DNA from: Parus major
Lineage: Eukaryota; Chordata; Aves; Passeriformes; Paridae
Direction: 5' to 3'
Assembly: GCF_001522545.3 (NCBI RefSeq)
Contig: NC_031769.1
Span: 72,055,756-72,119,755, forward strand
DNA: 64,000 nt
This document shows, in pieces, positions 61,301-64,000 of this stretch (its first letter is position 1; the number at the start of each line of letters is the position of its first letter). Below the pieces are notes generated by a model. It was not told the origin of the DNA. It was given only the letters and a program-made list of their open reading frames with translations, and made no database searches. Made by a program: the position numbers and the translations under genes.

Positions 61301-64000
61301 ACAATTGAGAACATATATGTGCATTTTTTCCCTTACTGATCGTTGCATTCTTCAAAAGCCTGTTAGCAATTAAAGGCTGATGCATACATTCTTATTTTGA
61401 CAAGATTATGGCCTCTTTGAACAAGAGAGCCTTGGCATCCTGAAAGCTCTTTCCTAGCACAGAATGCTTGCGTCTCTTCTATTCTTTGCAAACAATCTGG
61501 AAGCCTGGAGTCACCAAATCCTAACTATCAGTAGGAATGCTCTCAAGACTTAGGAAGTCTTGAAAACTATATTATTCTCAATCGTCTTATGTTAATTAAG
61601 TTGAAAAAAATGTTGACTTGAAATAGCACTTACAAGAATAGTCCATAATCAGCTTATTTGTTTTAAGGTAGGAAAACATTTTAATGTCTTATTGAATTTA
61701 TAGGCTAAGCAGACTAAGTATTTAAAGTTGGAATCTGGATTATTGTATGTTAAACAGTAGATGACCATTTTTAGCCATAAATGCATGAGATTTAGGATGA
61801 ATTGTTACAGTAACATAAAATGTCAAAGGACTTAAAAGGTTTAACAAGATCTTGAGTGCACTTTGGAACATTAGAAAACTTTCTTCATTTCTGTTTAACA
61901 GAATTGTGTAATATTCTGTCATCCAGAAATTTATCTTGACTATTGAAGGCATTTTGCATGTTATAAAGTAATTTCGGTTTTGTTTTACATATAAGTAGGA
62001 TTTTTAAAATAATAAAATAGCAGAATAATACCAAAATAGGACATTTTTATAACTACTTTAGTATTTGTATTTATTCATGTATCTTATTTTCTTTTAACAA
62101 AATGTGCCAAAAGTAAAAAAAATAATGAAATAAGGTCTTGAACAACAGCTTCTGTTTACATTTTTAAAATCATAAATAAAATTCACAGTCCAAGAACATT
62201 ACACAGTCTTGTGAGATGAAACTGGATCTCAAAGAGACAAATTTTTGTCCATAGTAAAAGTAGTGGTTTTATTAACAACTTCTAGCTTTAAAAAATATTT
62301 AATGATAAAGTAACTTTCTCCTTCATCTTCACCTTATCCAATCTTATGTCTACAAAAAAATTGTAGTATATGTGTATAATCAAATCTAAGGGAAATTCAT
62401 TAAAGAAGTAGAATGTTCCCAAAAATTCTGAAGGTTGCATGAAATTAAAATTATTTTTATTATTTTTCAATTGACAGTCTTAATATTCAGTTCATGTTTC
62501 ACTATGGATAGTTATTTAAAAGTCTATGTAAATGGATTTACTTTTTGCAAGAAATATATTATTATAAGACCTTAATCATATTTAATTTCACATGTTGGTT
62601 ATGTTAAATTGCTATATAAGTAATTATATTTCATTAATATATTATAGCTATTACAATTATTAATTTAAATAATTGGGGGTGATGATAAAGCAATATACAC
62701 CATTTACCCAGTTCTTTACATGGGAAGTAAAAAAATCCACAACAGCAAAAATCCTGTTGAACTAGAGAAGATAACAACTTTTCTACTTTATTTCTTTACT
62801 GGTAAGTTTTTCCAGTAAAAGCTACTCTTGCTGTGCTTGAGAAAAATCTCAAGAGAAATAGAACATATATAATTCCAAAAGACTGTCTCTCCTATCCCTG
62901 TGTAGACAAGAGGGATAAGTGAATTACGTTACAGAAGGCTGATAAAAGCTTCCATAAAAGTTATTGCAATATAACCAATAAACCCTCAGAAAGAAGAATT
63001 AATAGTAGAGAGGATTAGACACGTTTTGAATGGAGCACATAGCAGACTTACTGTCTTGATACCTATTTTATTCTGGTCTCTGTGTGGGATACAGAAGAAA
63101 CAACATTCCTTTGCTTGCAGTGGAAGACCAACAGACACAAATCTCTTTTCATTTGTCAATACAGAATATCCTTTGTTTGCAAATATATTCTTCAAGTTCA
63201 GAACTACCAGACAAAGCAGATAGGAGCTTCTCATCAAAGGGACATGTAATCATCCTCAAGAAAACAACTTTACATTTTAAAACACAGAGTGTGACAGACA
63301 GAAAACAAATGCACATTAAAAAATTTCAGTCTTTCAGTGAATTGAGTGAGGCATGTCTTAGATTATTTAGAAATGCTGAACATATTTGGTTGAGTAGAGA
63401 AGAGGAAATACTTAAAAATTAAATTATAAAAAAAATAAATCCAGAAACAGAGCAAAGAACAGAAAACAAACCCCAACAAATCAAACCCAGAAAAAAAAAT
63501 CCAGAGTGGAGAAAGCATGCCCAAAGTAGAATAACTAAGGGTGTTTTTAAAGAGCCAACCAAAACTACATTTTTGAAAGAGAAGATGGAATGATATTATG
63601 AGAGCAAAAGGCTGGTCTGCAGCCTCTTAGCTATAAAATGAAAGAAAAAACAGCAACACTCTTTCCTTTGACAACATTGTCATGCTTGAAGAACTCAATT
63701 TCCAAGTGCAATGCCTGGTAGGAAGAAGCTTTCAAGCAATTCTAAATATAAAGAAAAGTTTAAGGATGTAGTTGATACTTCATTAGGCTTTAATTGTGCA
63801 CACATTATTACAATTGATGACAATTCCTCAAGATGAAAGAAGGTGAGAGGAGGTGAGAGTCAGCTTCTGAACAGGGGTTTCAGATGGGAAATAGAAGATC
63901 TATGGTGAATTTCTAAGTGCACATACTCTCTTGGGTCTACCAAAATTCTGTGCCTCGAGAATATTAAGGGAAGAGTAGGTATATGGTTCCTGGATAATAT
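61301..64000. other. AT-rich unique DNA to the window end
   Basis: No gene or dispersed repeat is recognised. An A/C-rich run lies near 63425-63503. A strong acceptor-like site (TTGCTTGCAG at about 63119) has no matching donor. Overlapping frames of 65 to 112 codons at 62986-63422 show no domain. Confidence 0.55.

Noticed and set aside
1..64000. tRNA, rRNA, spliceosomal RNA genes, CRISPR arrays, bacterial operons
   Set aside because: None of the expected internal boxes, repeats or gene order were seen on either strand; the sequence is vertebrate nuclear DNA.

Overview
This window looks like intergenic or intronic nuclear DNA from a bird, most likely a passerine. It is AT-rich, holds at least eight CR1 non-LTR retrotransposon fragments (the main LINE of birds), and holds several LTRs of the avian ERVL-type and related endogenous retrovirus families. 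There is no operon structure and no long open frame. No protein-coding gene can be assigned with confidence. The longest open frames are 60 to 184 codons, lie inside repeats or in AT-rich unique DNA, and many rely on non-ATG starts.

Layout. An ERVL-type LTR lies at 650-1730 (minus) and a second at 3799-4378 (minus). CR1 copies lie at about 8690-9640 (plus), 14325-15235 (minus), 19030-19797 (plus, split by a 211 bp LTR at 19411-19621), 22745-22985 (minus, just before a 435 bp ERVL-type LTR at 23062-23496), 29245-29640 (plus, old), 33378-33472 (plus, tail only), 53190-54420 (minus, split by a 502 bp LTR-like insertion at 53759-54260) and 60930-61300 (minus). A probable LTR lies at about 39941-40670. 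At 43850-44877 an ERVL-type LTR carries a second LTR (43986-44406), and the only assembly gap (44108-44335) lies inside that inner element. Simple repeats include a 14.5-unit ATGG tetranucleotide array at 20159-20216, a polypyrimidine tract at 31103-31218 and several A/C-rich tracts.

The one clear regulatory landmark is a small, sharply bounded CpG island at about 50360-50640. It contains a perfect palindromic RFX X-box (50454-50466). RFX X-boxes are typical of promoters of ciliary genes, so this may be the start of a transcript whose other exons lie mostly outside the window. Direction and gene identity cannot be read from the sequence. A few exon-like segments on the minus strand (10669-10723 and 38916-39015) have good splice signals and one open frame, but such signals also arise by chance in 64 kb of AT-rich DNA and their phases do not join directly.
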